Source of the DNA: Carallia brachiata
Lineage: Eukaryota; Streptophyta; Magnoliopsida; Malpighiales; Rhizophoraceae
Direction: 5' to 3'
Assembly (NCBI GenBank): GCA_021464245.1
Contig: JADCRB010000077.1
Coordinates: 1,075,063-1,139,062, forward strand
Length of the DNA stretch: 64,000 nt
Positions 1 to 10,447 of the stretch are shown here, in pieces. Within the stretch, counting starts at the first letter, position 1. The number at the start of each line of letters is the position of its first letter. The notes under the pieces were generated by a model that saw only the letters and a program-made list of their open reading frames with translations, had not been told where the DNA came from and did no database searches. The translations under genes and the position numbers were made by a program.

Positions 1-1468
1 GCGTCTTACCATCAACGTGCTCGACAGCTAATGGATGAATTTGAAAGCATCAACTTGGAGCATGTGCCTCGACGCGTTGGCTAACTTGGCCACCTCTCTT
101 ACAAAATCAGAAATCCAAGCTACAGTTGTTACCGTATGCAAAAAATGGATAATGCCACAGAAGGATGATGAAGAAACTACAGCAGCCAATGCTGTATCTG
201 TACGTCTCGCAGAGGACGAAGATTGGCGCCAATCAATCATTGACTATCTACAGCACGGGAAGATACCCGAAGATCGTCGGCATAAGACAGAAATTCAACG
301 ACGAGCTCCCCGCTTCATATATCTCAAGGATGCTCTGTATCGAAGATCTTTTGATGGAGTTTTGTTTCGCTGCCTAGGCAATGAAGAGGCAAAACAGGCT
401 CTTGCTGAAGCACATTCTGGTGTTTGTGGCGGACATTAATCAGGGCCTAAGTTGCACTTCCAGCTCAGAAGAATGAGATACTACTAGCCAAACATGGTAC
501 GTGATTCCATTGAGTTTGCTAAAACTTATCAAGCTTGTCAAATTCATGCTAATTACATACATCAACCACCGGAGCCACTGCATCCAACTGTCTCATCCTG
601 GCCTTTTGAAGCTTGGGGTCTTGACTTAGTGGGACCCTTGCCAAAGTCATCCCTGGGTCACTTGTACATCATTGCAGCAACAGACTACTTCTCAAAATGG
701 GCTGAAGCTATTCCACTTAGAGAGGTAAAGAAGGAGCATGTTGCCAATTTCATCCGGACTCAACTGATCTATCGCTATGGAGTCCCTCGATTTATCATCA
801 CTGATAATGGCAAACAGTTCTACAACAGCTTGATTGACAAGCTCTGTGAGAAATTCAAGTTCAAGCAGTACAAGTCATCCATGTACAATGCCCCAGCAAA
901 TGGCTTGGCCGAAGTATTCAACAAGACCTTATGCAACCTATTGCGGAAGGTAGTCTCTAAATCCAAAAGAGATTGGCATGACAGAATTCCGGAGGCATTA
1001 TGGGCGTATCGTACAACTTACCGAACTCCAACACAGGCGACGCCATACTCCCTTGTCTACAGTGTCGAAGCAATACTACCGTTGGAAACACAGATTCCAT
1101 CTCTGCGCATGGCTGTTCTGGAAGGACTCACACAGGAGGAAAATGCTCGCCTACGTCTGGATGAGTTAGAAGCCCTTGATGAAAGGAGACTTGAAGCACA
1201 ACAGCAACTTGAGTGCTACCAAGTCCGGCTTACCAACACGTTCAACCGCAGGTTTCGCCCTCGATCTTTTCAAGTTGGAGACCTTGTTCTTGCAGTGCGA
1301 CGGCCCATCAACATAAAGCATCGGCCTGGTGACAAGCTTACTTCCAAATGGGACGGGCCATACTTAGTTCAGGAGGCCTACACTCACAACGCTTACATGC
1401 TGTCAGACCAAGAAATCGTCCGAATTAGCCCGATCAATAGTAAATTTCTGAAACAGTATTATGTGTAA
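1..1468 (+). pseudogene. gypsy pol 3' end: RNase H C-terminus and integrase, broken
   Basis: Frame 1 from base 1 reads the RNase H tail as far as HVPR near base 75. The conserved DALANLA follows in frame 2, so a few codons are missing and the frame has shifted. Integrase follows in the same frame 2. Its zinc finger spans about 405-540: the second His is in CGGH, and the first Cys of the CxxC pair is Tyr at 527-529. The catalytic triad is intact: Asp in WGLDLVGP, Asp in ITDNGKQF and Glu in NGLAEVFN, with 35 residues between the last two (DD35E). A TAA at 437-439 stands where related proteins have Gln, and a TAG at 485-487 where they have Trp. The reading continues in frame to TAA at 1466-1468. 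The enzyme would integrate the cDNA copy of the element, but this copy cannot make it. Confidence 0.88.
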
Positions 1469-1539
1469 ATATGTTTAAAAAAATCAAAAAATAGAAGAAA
1501 AAAATATAGAAAAAAAAATGAAAAAAAAAAGTTCGGAAG

Positions 1540-1862
1540 TCCCGATCTAAAAGTCCAAGCGAAAATCCAAACCTGAAAATCCAAGGCCAAACACTTGAGC
1601 CCAAACCCAGAAACTCAAGCTCAACTCAAAAGCCTGAAAACTAAGTCCAGAATCAAAATCCAAACACTCAACCCAAATCCAAAAATCCAAGTCCAAAACC
1701 CAAACACTCAACCCAAATCCAAAAATTCAAGTCTAGAAGCCCAAACACTCGACCCAAATCCAATCCAAAGCCCAAAATCCAAAAAATTCCAAATTCCAGA
1801 CACAGTCCAGAACCCAAGTTCAAAATCCAATCCAACTCCTGGCCCACATGAGTATAAACTGT
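1540..1862 (+). repeat. degenerate CCAAA-rich tandem repeat
   Basis: About 320 bases made of loosely repeated short units such as CCCAAATCCAAAA and CAAACACTCAACC, almost free of G on this strand. It lies between the integrase stop and the WUSCHEL-like ORF. An open frame through it (1595-1864) encodes only Asn/Pro/Lys/Gln-rich repeat and is not a credible protein. It separates the pol unit from a downstream TATA-like sequence. Confidence 0.6.
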
Positions 1863-1876
1863 GAACGGCCCAAAAA

Positions 1877-1884
1877 TATAAAAG
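1877..1884 (+). promoter_or_regulatory. TATA-like box before the WUSCHEL-like ORF
   Basis: TATAAAAG stands 95 bases upstream of the ATG at 1972, a normal distance for a plant core promoter. It could drive a separate transcript of the WUSCHEL-like ORF independent of the LTR. Only position and sequence support this, and a chance match in AT-rich DNA is possible. Confidence 0.35.
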
Positions 1885-1971
1885 CGATGGAGGGTTTGAG
1901 TCTGAAACCTAGCATGAGTCTTAATCGATCTTCACCACATACCAGACCTTTGCTCTTCTACCACAAGAAAT

Positions 1972-2583
1972 ATGGAACCAGTTGCAGAAGCTCAAGATAA
2001 GGGAGAAGAAAGGTCACCTCGCACAAGATGGCAACCAACCATGACACAACTGCAAATTTTGGAAGAAGTCTTCCACAACAATGGAGGTATTATGCCTAAT
2101 GCATCTCAGATTTACCAACTTTTCTCATGATTGCGCCCGCTCGGGGCAATCGAAGGAAAAAATGTGTTTTATTGGTTCCAGAATCAGAGAAGCAGGAAGA
2201 AACCAGTACTGAGAGCTGATTTTTCCAAAGAACAGTCTACCGTTCCGATGGTAGATCCCACCAGTACAACTTCGCCCTCAAATAAAGCAGGTCCGAGTTC
2301 TACCACTGCAATGGTCTCTTCAAGCTATAACAATCAAAGCAGTAGCCTGTGGGAGCATGCGTACTGGTGCTGGTGGTCTTATGGAGTCAGTCAAAGGTTC
2401 ATCCCTCCTAGGTACTTAAGTCTAGAAGGAATTTTTCTAGCAGAAAGGAGTCATTCCGGCGAAACTTTGCCTCTCTTTCCAGAATATTCCGGTAGCATCA
2501 ACTAGCCAGAAAGCGACGTCAACATCATCGGCCCACCAGACGAGGTCGAGCTTGACTTGGAGCTACGCCTTGGGCCCCGCTAG
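1972..2583 (+). pseudogene. WUSCHEL-like homeobox gene inside a gypsy element, two nonsense codons
   Basis: One frame from ATG 1972 to TAG 2581 spans 203 codons with two internal stops, TGA 2128-2130 and TAG 2503-2505. Reading through them gives the WUSCHEL (WOX) layout. An N-terminal homeodomain begins at TRWQPT and ends with IEGKNVFYWFQN then QRSRKK; the IEGKNVFYWFQN helix 3 is the signature of the WUS clade. A Ser/Thr/Pro-rich linker follows. A WUS box, TLPLFPEY, lies at 2464-2487, and an EAR-like repressor tail, LDLELRLGP, at 2551-2577. In plants WOX proteins are nuclear regulators of stem-cell niches; the WUS box and EAR motif recruit TOPLESS corepressors. No intron is visible, and at 203 residues it is shorter than Arabidopsis WUS (292). 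Position between integrase and the polypurine tract argues that it is element cargo. Both stops are single C-to-T changes from sense codons (CGA, CAG). Capture from a host WOX gene is inference. Confidence 0.85.
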
Positions 2584-3509
2584 GACGGCTGACAAAATAA
2601 GGTGCAACGACTTCTACAGCACACGGCAACGACTACTGCAGCATACGGTAACGACTTTCGTAACCCGCATCAGCCGCTGCCTCTTTTGTTTCTTATGGGG
2701 GAAAGGGACATAGAGGACCATACTCGATTCTGCGTACCTACTTTTTCACTTTTGAAAAAAAAAAATCTCTTTATATTATGTATATATATCCTGCATGTCC
2801 GAGTCATAATACTCACCCCTCAGTTCTTCTTCTTCTCAAAAGAAAATGACTAGTCTCTACACTTGTCCCAGGAAGTTCTTTGATCAAGAAGTTGGAAGCG
2901 CACGAGCTAAGAAAAGAAGGAGTAGTCTTCCTCGAGGGATCCCTAAAAGCCCTTGAAACTCAGTCTCCAACGTCATCGGTGTCATGGAGTTCCAACTACT
3001 CTCCTTAGTTCACATCTACCACAGAGAGATGAGAAGCTGCAATCATCCTAATCTTCCTTTGGATGCGGAAACGTACAGGGAAGTTCCAACTACTCTCCTT
3101 ACGTCGAAGTAGACTTGGGAATCATTACTACAGTCAGTCTCTCTGTGTGTCGGTCTTGAAGTTCCGAAGTGCTGGGCCTTCCTCATGAGAAGGTTCAAGT
3201 TCTTTGCCTACCGGATCATCGTCACCAGAGTTTTGGAACTTCAAAAAACCTTTGCCAGCCTTTGCGAGCTATGGAAGCTCGAACGCACCTGGAGCCAGAA
3301 TGTCAATTTTTATATTGGCTGGGTTGCTAACTTTCTCAAGATCGTATCGGGTTCCTATTGCGATCCAACAACAGCAGGCATAGTCAAAGATAGAAGATTT
3401 CAACATTCAATGTTCATCAAGACGTTTCAAACTTCAAGCTGGACTTCAAGACTCGGATCGGATTACGTTTGTAAAGTTCTTCCTTACCAACTCTTGAAGT
3501 GGGGGTATT
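2584..3509 (+). other. gypsy 3' untranslated region with polypurine tract
   Basis: No convincing coding frame. The stretch holds a 20-base exact direct repeat (2988-3007 and 3082-3101, containing TTCCAACTACTC) and repeated TTCAAGTTC-like motifs near 3195-3245 and 3425-3450. It ends in CTTGAAGTGGGGGTATT (about 3493-3509), the likely plus-strand primer immediately before the LTR. Confidence 0.6.
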
Positions 3510-4326
3510 TGTAAACAAAAAAAAAAAAAGAAGCTGCCACTGTGGTCGGCATTGCCGACCACAGTAAGTCAATGGCCACCAACGATTAAGTTGGTGGCCG
3601 AAATGGGCAAGGAAATTCTTCCTTTCCCATGTGATGTTCACATGGGAAAAGAACCCTATAAATAGGCCCCTGTCCCTCAGTTGAAGATAGATTCAGCAAA
3701 TCTGTAAACAGAAAAATCCAGAGAATTTGAGAGAAAAAGAAAATTTTGAAAATCTCTCAAGAAAATTTCTCCTTTTCCTACGTGCTTTTACTCTGCAGTA
3801 TACTCTCCTAACTCCTTTTTGAGAGATATTTCAGGGGTAAATCCCAAAAAATTTGCTGTTCCCATTTCTAAAATTATTTTTTAGATTTATATTCTCCGAT
3901 CGCCCTAAATCTGAATTTATAAGAATATAGATTTGAAAATATCAAAATATTACAAATCTGACTGGGATTAAGCCTCATACGGCCCTCAGCAAAATCCAGA
4001 CAGCTCATCCGAGAATAAGTCCCTTATAACCTCGGTGAAATTAAACCAGATCGGTTTAGATCAAGTCTCTGCGGTTCTTAACCGTAGTCTAAATGTCCAA
4101 ATCAGATCCGGTTTCAGTCTACCCAGTTCAAGAAAAAACTGTGGAAATTATTTCAGTCAATATGAAGCTCATGCAGCCCTTGACAGAGTCAAAAAGGAAC
4201 ACTAATCGGAGGATCTACGGAAATCGATCCCACGTAAATTTCTTTTTATTTCACAATTTTTTATTATAATTTATTTTTATATTTTTGAGTCTAATTGTTT
4301 TAGGCTCGAAATTTACTCATTACACA
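3510..4326 (+). repeat. 3' LTR of the gypsy element
   Basis: Starts TGTAAAC right after the G-rich polypurine stretch and probably ends in ...TTACACA near 4326, about 0.82 kb. The right edge is inferred, because the next bases already match the LTR of the neighbouring copia element. A TATA box (TATAAATA, 3657-3664) followed by GGCCCCTGTCCCTCAG marks the start of R. Three perfect inverted repeats lie in U3 within about 120 bases upstream of it. Confidence 0.7.
3540..3649 (+). promoter_or_regulatory. three consecutive perfect inverted repeats in the LTR U3
   Basis: IR1 3540-3564 has 12-bp arms (CTGTGGTCGGCA) and a one-base centre. IR2 3574-3599 has 10-bp arms (GGCCACCAAC) and a six-base loop. 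IR3 3623-3649 has 12-bp arms (TTTCCCATGTGA) and a three-base loop. All arms are exact. The set ends 8 bases before the TATA box at 3657. They could be dimeric factor sites or RNA hairpins; the sequence does not decide. Confidence 0.6.
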
Positions 4327-4833
4327 AGGCTGTGTGCCTTACCTAACTAGTTTGAAGCGATTTTGTGATGGCGCAACTTTAATATACTCGTGTCTTAAGA
4401 AAATTTTCGAAAAAAGGAAAAGTTGCACCTTGTGACCTTTAAACACATGACCTTTCATTTGAAACGAATAGTCACCAACACTTCTATAAATATAGGAGTT
4501 GTGAACTGAGCAGAAAATACAAAAACAATCTTCTTTCTTCTTTCTTTGGCGGCTTCAATCTTTACAAAAAGGGTCTATTATCTAAGATTTTGCTGTAGAA
4601 AATCTATAGATATTGAAAGTAATTCTGTAAAACTATAAAAGTTATTCTCAAGGGTTTGACTTCTGTAATACAAACTGCAATCAAGTGGGTTTTATTTTAT
4701 CCTGTGAGGAAATTCGCTATGATCTACTTGCACTGTATTGAGGACAAATTTTACCTTAAGGAGAGTAGCATCATTACACGACTTGAAACAATTCTACATT
4801 CAAAGACAGTCTTACAACGTTTGGTGTTCAACA
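4327..4833 (+). repeat. 5' LTR of copia element
   Basis: Aligns with 9514-10447 after removal of a 376-bp insertion from the latter. Shared anchors are ACAAGGCTGTG, GCGCAACTTTAATATA, CTATAAATATA (TATA box at about 4486-4496) and the terminal TACAA...TGGTG...CAACA. The left edge is uncertain because it meets the gypsy LTR. Confidence 0.7.
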
Positions 4834-4857
4834 ATCTTAAGGCAAAAATAATTACTA

Positions 4858-7800
4858 TGGCTGGGACTTTGACGGAATTTGCTTCAAACTTTGGGAAACT
4901 TGAAAGGTTTGATGGAGGAAACTTCCTAAGATGACAAAAATGTGTTCATTTCTTGTTGATGATTCTACAAGTGGCTTTTGTTCTAAATACTACAAAACTA
5001 GAATAGTCAAAAAATAAGACCTTGTTGATGCAAGGAAAAGGCAAACATAGGAAACAAATGATGAAATTTGCAGGGGACATATTCTGAATGCCATGAGCAA
5101 TTCACTTTTTGATGTCTACCACAACATCTCTACAGGAAAGGCACTCTGGGAAAAATTGGAGACAAAGTGCATGCAAGAGGATGCAACAAGTAAGAAATTT
5201 TTAGTCTCAAAATTTAATAATTTCAAGATGACTAATGCTAGGTAAGTTGTGGAACAATTTGTTGAAATTGAAAGGATTTTAAATCACTTCTTACAACACA
5301 ATATGTCAATATATAAAATTATTGTTGTGAGTTCCATCATTAATAAGTTGCCTCCTTTATGGAAAGATTTGAAGAGAAGTTTGAAACACAAAATAGAAGA
5401 TATATCTCTTGAAAGTCTTGCTAATCATCTTCACGTTGAAGAAGAGTTTTGCATGCAAGAATAAAACAAAGAACATGGCTCTAAAGTGCATGTGGTAGAG
5501 GAAGGACAATCTATTAAGTCCACAAAGAAGAGAAAGAATCAATCAAATGATAATACAAAGAAGGACAAAAGGCAGAAAAAGGGCAAATTCATTTTTGTCA
5601 AAAGGAAGGACACTAAAAATAAAAGTGTCATTTGCTCAAAAAGAAAAAGCAGGCATCCTCAGGAGCAGCGAATGGAAAAATGGTTGCAATGAACACAAGG
5701 ATCAATATAGTTGAGGATGACATTATTTAGTGGATTGATTCTGGTGCTACTCAACATATTTGCAAGAATAAAAATCTGTTTAGATATGTGAAACAAGTAA
5801 ATGATGATACTGTTGCATATATGAGAAATTCTACTGTAGTTCTAGGTATGGGAATTGAGGAAGTATAATTGCAATTCACTTCTAGAAGAGTTATCAGTCT
5901 TACTAATGTATTTTATATTCCAGAAGCTAGGAAAAATCTGGTTTCGGGTAGTCTTTTGAACAAATATGGGTTCAAACTTGTATTTGAGGACAATAACTTT
6001 CTCCTCTCTAAAGGAGGTGTGTTTGTGGAAAAAGGTTATCTATGTGATAGCATGTTTAAACTCAATATTGTTACTAATATTAATATGAAAGTTTCTGCTT
6101 ATACTATTGAGCATTCTTCTCTATGGCATAATAGGCTAGGATATGTAAACTTTAGAAATTTTATGACATGGTTAATATGGACCTATTACCATATCTTGGA
6201 AAATCTGAGAATAAATGTACTATTTGCAGTTGACAAAAATAACCAATAACACATTTTCAAGAATTGAAAGATCCTCAAATATTTTAGAATTAATACATAG
6301 TGATGTATGTGATTTACATAATACACCAACACACTAGGAGGAAAGAAATATTTTGTGACATTTATTAACGATTATTCAAGATTCTGCCATGTTTATTTGC
6401 TATATGCTAAAGATGAAGTTCTTGAAAGATTTAAAGTTTATAAAACTGAAGTTGAATTGTAATGTGCAGTTTTTATTAAATGCTTACGATCTGATAGAGA
6501 AAGAGAATACTATGATACTGTATTTTTTTTGTTCAAGGGAATCATATATCAAACAACTACTCCTTACACACCACAACAGAATGGTGTTGTTGAGCATAGA
6601 AATCGATCATTGATGGAAATGGTTAATGCCAAGCTGTCGAATTTCGACTTAAACTAGAGATTTTGGGGTAAGGCATTACTCACAGCATGCCACATTTTGA
6701 ATAGAGTTTCATCCAAATGGAACAAAATGACCCCAAATGGGTTCTGGAAGAAAAGAAAACCAAATCTTAGTTATCTAAAAGTTTAGGACTGTAGACCAAT
6801 TATTAGAGTTTCTGAACGCAAAAGGAAAAACCTGGATGAAAGGGGAATTAAGTATATCTTCTTGGGATGTGCTCAAAATAGCAAAGCCTATCGATTCACG
6901 GTCATAGAGCTTAATACCTTTATATCTGTTAACACAATAATTAAATCGAAGGATGCTATTTTTGATGAAAATAGGTTTACCTTAGTTTCTAAAAATCAAG
7001 AACACAAAGAAGTTACTTATGAGGAAAATAACGTGATGGCAACTACAAATAAAAATGATGAAGTCACTGAACTTTGAAAGAGCAAAAGAGAAAGGAAAGC
7101 AAAGACTTTCGGTTCTGATTTCTTTATGGTTCTAATTGAAGGAATAAGAGAATTAATGAGTAATCGAATCCCATATTGCTTCAATACTGAAGACAATCCC
7201 AAAACATTTGATGAAGCGATGAAATCGCAAGATGCTGTGCTTTGGAAGGAAGCAATAAACGATGAAATGGACTCAATTATGGGTAATAAAACTTTGAAAT
7301 GAGTAGATCTCCCACTTGGCTCAAAGCTAATGGGATGTAAATAGATTTTCAAAAAGAAAATGAAAGTTAATGGAACCATTGACAAGTTTAAAGACAGACT
7401 GGTTGCAAAAGGTTTTACACAAAAGCAAGGAATCGATTATTTCAATACATATGCACCAGTGGCCAGAATTGCCACAATCACGGTCCTCATTGCTCTTGCT
7501 TCAATTCATAATCTGTTAATTCACCAAATAGATATAAAAACAACATTCTTAAATGGTGAATTGGAAAAAGATGTGTATATGGAGCCACCTGCAGTGTTTG
7601 TTGTATCTGGTCAAGAGGAAAAGGTGCGTAAAATTATTAAGTCTTTGTATAGACTAAAACATACACCTAAACAATGGCACAAAAACTTTGATCAAGTGGT
7701 ACTTGCTAGTGGGTTCAAGATTAATGAATCAGAAAAATGTGTCTATAGTCAGTTTAAAGGAGGAAAAACTATCATTATTTATTTATATATGGATGACATG

Positions 7801-8735
7801 TTAATTTTTGGGAGTGACTTAGAACAAGTAGAACTTATCAAAAGGTTTTTTTCAAGTAATTTTCATATGAAAGACATTGGTGAGGCAGATGTCATCCTTG
7901 GAATTAGAATCTTACAAGATCAAAAGAGCATAATGCTTACTCAATTGCATTATATTGAGAAAGTTTTTAATAAATTCAATTGTTTAGATCGTATTCCTGC
8001 CTCTACCCCATTTGATCCCAACATAAATTTTACTACAAATGTTGGAAGTCTAGTACCAAACTGGAATATGCCAAGGTAATTAGATATCTAGTGTACACAA
8101 TGGCATGTATAAGGCCAGACATAGCCTATGTAGTTGGCAAGATGAGTAGGTACACTAGTAATCTGAGTAACATGCATTGGCATAGAATTAATAAAATTCT
8201 AAGGTAAAGAAAACAAAGAATTATGACATAAGTTATACAGGTTACCTTTCTGTACACTCAGATGCTAGTTGGATCATAAATAAAGGAGGATCATACCTCT
8301 ACTAATGGGTGGATATTCATGCATAGCGGGGGTACAATTTCTTGGGGTTCCAAGAAACAGACTTGTATAGCATATTCCATTATGATTATAGAATTTATAG
8401 TACTAGTTTCAACGAGTAAAGAAACAGAATAGTTAAGAAATTTACTTTACGATATTCCTTTGTGGTAAAAGCCAATAGCATTAATCTATATGTACTGTGA
8501 CAGTGCTGTGACTCTAGCAAGAGTGTATAGTCAAGTGTATGACAGTAAGTCCAGACACATTGGCCTTAAACATAGTTATGTGAGAAACTTGATCACAAAT
8601 AGAGTAATCACAATTGATTTTGTGAGATCAAGTGAAAACATGACTGATCCTTTAACAAAAAGATTAACAAGAGACTTGGTGAATAAAACATCAAAGAAGA
8701 TGGGTCTCAAGCCCACTTTTATTGATCACTCATAA
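4858..8735 (+). pseudogene. copia gag-pol polyprotein remnant
   Basis: Gag starts MAGTLTEFASNFGKLERFDGGN at 4858 and continues in pieces to about 5463. A degraded Lys-rich stretch follows without a clear CCHC knuckle. The protease core WIDSGATQHIC lies near 5732-5764 and the GAG-pre-integrase HSSLWHNRLGYVNF near 6112-6156. Integrase pieces cover 6280-6660, including HSDV, FINDYSRF and YTPQQNGVVEHRN. RT is the best-preserved part (7360-8079): LVAKGFTQKQGIDY, QIDIKTTFLNG and the catalytic YMDD near 7788-7799. RNase H ends around 8490-8735 with DSKSRHIGLKH and MTDPLTKRL. More than ten stops and several frameshifts show long decay. In life it would package and copy the element RNA; this copy is inactive. 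Confidence 0.85.
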
Positions 8736-9476
8736 TGGAACCTCAAATCAACGTTTGATATAACATTAAGTCTTGAGCTTTTAATGAGTCAAAGTACATC
8801 ATCAATGTGATTGAAGCACTATATTCAGTTTTTCATCCCAAGATTACATAGTGCTTGGTTTTCACAGTTCAATTGAGAGGTTGAGTTTTTACAATTTTTA
8901 ATGGACTTTGTAAAGTTGCTTTAGCACGAGGGCACTAAGTCTGCCTATATAAATGTACAATGCGGGTCATTCCAACAAGCTCAAGGGTTTGGCTTTAAAA
9001 TATCCATGAAAAGGATATGGACACATGACTGTTAAAATGTCATGTTAAATTGAAGAGATATTTATAATTGTAAGGTCAATTGTGTAAAGTAATTCTACAA
9101 CTTACTAATAAGAATAGTTGGTTTCAAGGTATAGTCTACCATATTATTCAGGTTTGTTATAATGTACATTTTACTATGTAGTGGTTTTAATCTTGAGACA
9201 CCACTGTTTATACAATTGACAATCAAAATTATTAAAGATCCATTACATTTTCACATTTTGAAAATGATAGAGGATTGTCAAAAAAATTTTCAAAATAAAA
9301 AATATGGAAAATCCAAATGTTGTGTATGGTGGGTTTTGAACCCAAGTGGCATAACTTTTCAAGAAGGGTTGTGACTAATTGGGCCAAATTACTCGTTAAG
9401 GTAGTTATGAGAAGTTTATTATATAACTGCTTCTAGAAGTCTCTTTCTGAAAAATAAAAGAAAAGGGTGGAAAGGA

Positions 9477-10447
9477 TGCATCTGTTCATATTCGAACTCA
9501 GGTGGCGCGCGGGACAAGGCTGTGCCTTAGCCAATTGGACTAAAGCACTTTCATGTTATTTGATAGCGCAACTTTAATATAGTCGTATCTTAAGATAAGT
9601 CCAAAAAAAGGGAAAAGTTGCGCCTCATGACCTTTAAACACATGACCTTGCATTTGAAAAAACAAGATCATTACCAATAGACGAAGGGCAACGCTTAACG
9701 AATAGTCACCAACACTTTTATAAATATAAGAGTTGCAAACTAGGCAGAAGATACAAAAATAATCTTTTTTCTTTCTTTTTTGGTCACTTCAATCTCTACA
9801 AAAAGGATCTATTATCTAAGATTTTTTTGCAGAAAAATCTATAGATATTGAAAGTAATTCTGCAACACTATAAAAGATATTCTCGAGGACTTGACTTCAG
9901 TAGTGCAAATTACAATCAAGTGGGCTTCATTTTATCCTATGAGGGAATTCGCTGTAACTTGCTTGCACTGTATTGAGGACGAATTTGACCTTATGGTTTG
10001 TTTGGATTGTGATATTTCTGTGAGAAAGAAAATAGTGAGAAAAGAAATGTTAGAAAATAGTGAGAAAGTGAAATTTTACATTTGAATCGTATAAACAATT
10101 GTAAGAAAAAATGTATTAACGAAGTTACAAAAGTATCCTTATAAATTAATTAATAGTAAGTTTAAATTATGGAGATAAAATTGTGGTTATTATGGTCATT
10201 ATACTCTCATTTGTTTTTTTTCTTTTCTTTCAACTGGTTTTAAATGTCTAACAAGTGACAACCTTTTGTTTTTCACATCCATTTCTCATGGTTTCCCAAA
10301 CGTTAGAATTTGCTTTGATCTTTGTGTTTTCATTCATTTTCTTTTCTCATGGAAAAAACAAACAGAAGATTAGAGAGAATGACATTATTACACGAGTTAA
10401 AGTAATTCTATATTTATAGACAGTCCTACAATCTCTGGTGCCCAACA
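9477..10447 (+). repeat. 3' LTR of copia element, interrupted by a MITE
   Basis: Homologous to 4327-4833 from ACAAGGCTGTG (9514) to CCCAACA (10447), with 376 bp inserted at 9994-10369. The bases 9477-9513 are probably also LTR, since they follow a purine-rich tract, but have no left-hand counterpart. Confidence 0.68.
9994..10369. mobile_element. Tourist-like (PIF/Harbinger-type) MITE in the copia LTR
   Basis: Interrupts the copia 3' LTR exactly where the 5' LTR is continuous (near 4750). It is flanked by TTA on both sides (9991-9993 and 10370-10372), the 3-bp duplication typical of PIF/Harbinger. The ends are imperfect inverted repeats: TGGTTTGTTTGG...GAGAAAAGAAATG on the left, and the reverse complement of CATTTTCTTTTCTC...AAACAAACAG on the right. 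It has no coding capacity. Confidence 0.6.

Larger units (their letters stand above)
1..4326 (+). mobile_element. Ty3/gypsy LTR retrotransposon, 5'-truncated by the window edge
   Basis: The order is end of RNase H, integrase, a long non-pol 3' region, a G-rich polypurine stretch (3496-3509), then an LTR starting TGTAAAC at 3510. RNase H directly before integrase, and the long region between integrase and the LTR, fit the plant Tat/Ogre-type branch of Ty3/gypsy; that lineage call is inference. The 3' region contains a WUSCHEL-like ORF (1972-2583), which is not a normal retrotransposon component. Premature stops throughout show that the copy is dead. The 5' LTR, gag, protease and RT lie outside the window, so target-site duplication and LTR divergence cannot be read. 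Confidence 0.85.
4327..10447 (+). mobile_element. Ty1/copia LTR retrotransposon, decayed
   Basis: Two LTR-like regions flank gag-pol remnants in copia order (gag, protease, integrase, RT, RNase H). The left LTR runs to 4833 (ends TTCAACA) and the right one to 10447 (ends CCCAACA). They share the TATA region CTATAAATATA, ATCTATAGATATTGAAAGTAATTCTG and further blocks, with many substitutions. The right LTR may begin near 9477, after the purine-rich AAAAGGGTGGAAAGGA. Its first 40 bases or so have no counterpart on the left, where the gypsy LTR abuts, so the left LTR may be truncated or interrupted. No target-site duplication could be read. Confidence 0.82.

Noticed and set aside
1595..1864. Open frame of 89 codons between integrase and the WUSCHEL-like ORF
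   Set aside because: It only translates the CCAAA-rich repeat into Asn/Pro/Lys/Gln text, with no motif and no reason to be a protein.
1972..2583. The WUSCHEL-like ORF as an ordinary host WOX gene
   Set aside because: It lies between integrase and the polypurine tract/LTR of one element in the same orientation, lacks introns, and decays in the same way as pol. The alternative is kept as the refuting case in the finding.
1921..3590. TTAATCG sites (WUS-type TTAATSS consensus) at 1921-1927 and in the loop of the second LTR palindrome, suggesting self-regulation
   Set aside because: In AT-rich DNA about two or three such matches are expected by chance in 3 kb on both strands, so the sites alone are not evidence.
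4656..4934. 92-codon frame crossing the copia 5' LTR boundary as a separate gene
   Set aside because: Only its last 25 codons or so are the genuine start of gag; the rest is LTR sequence read by chance.
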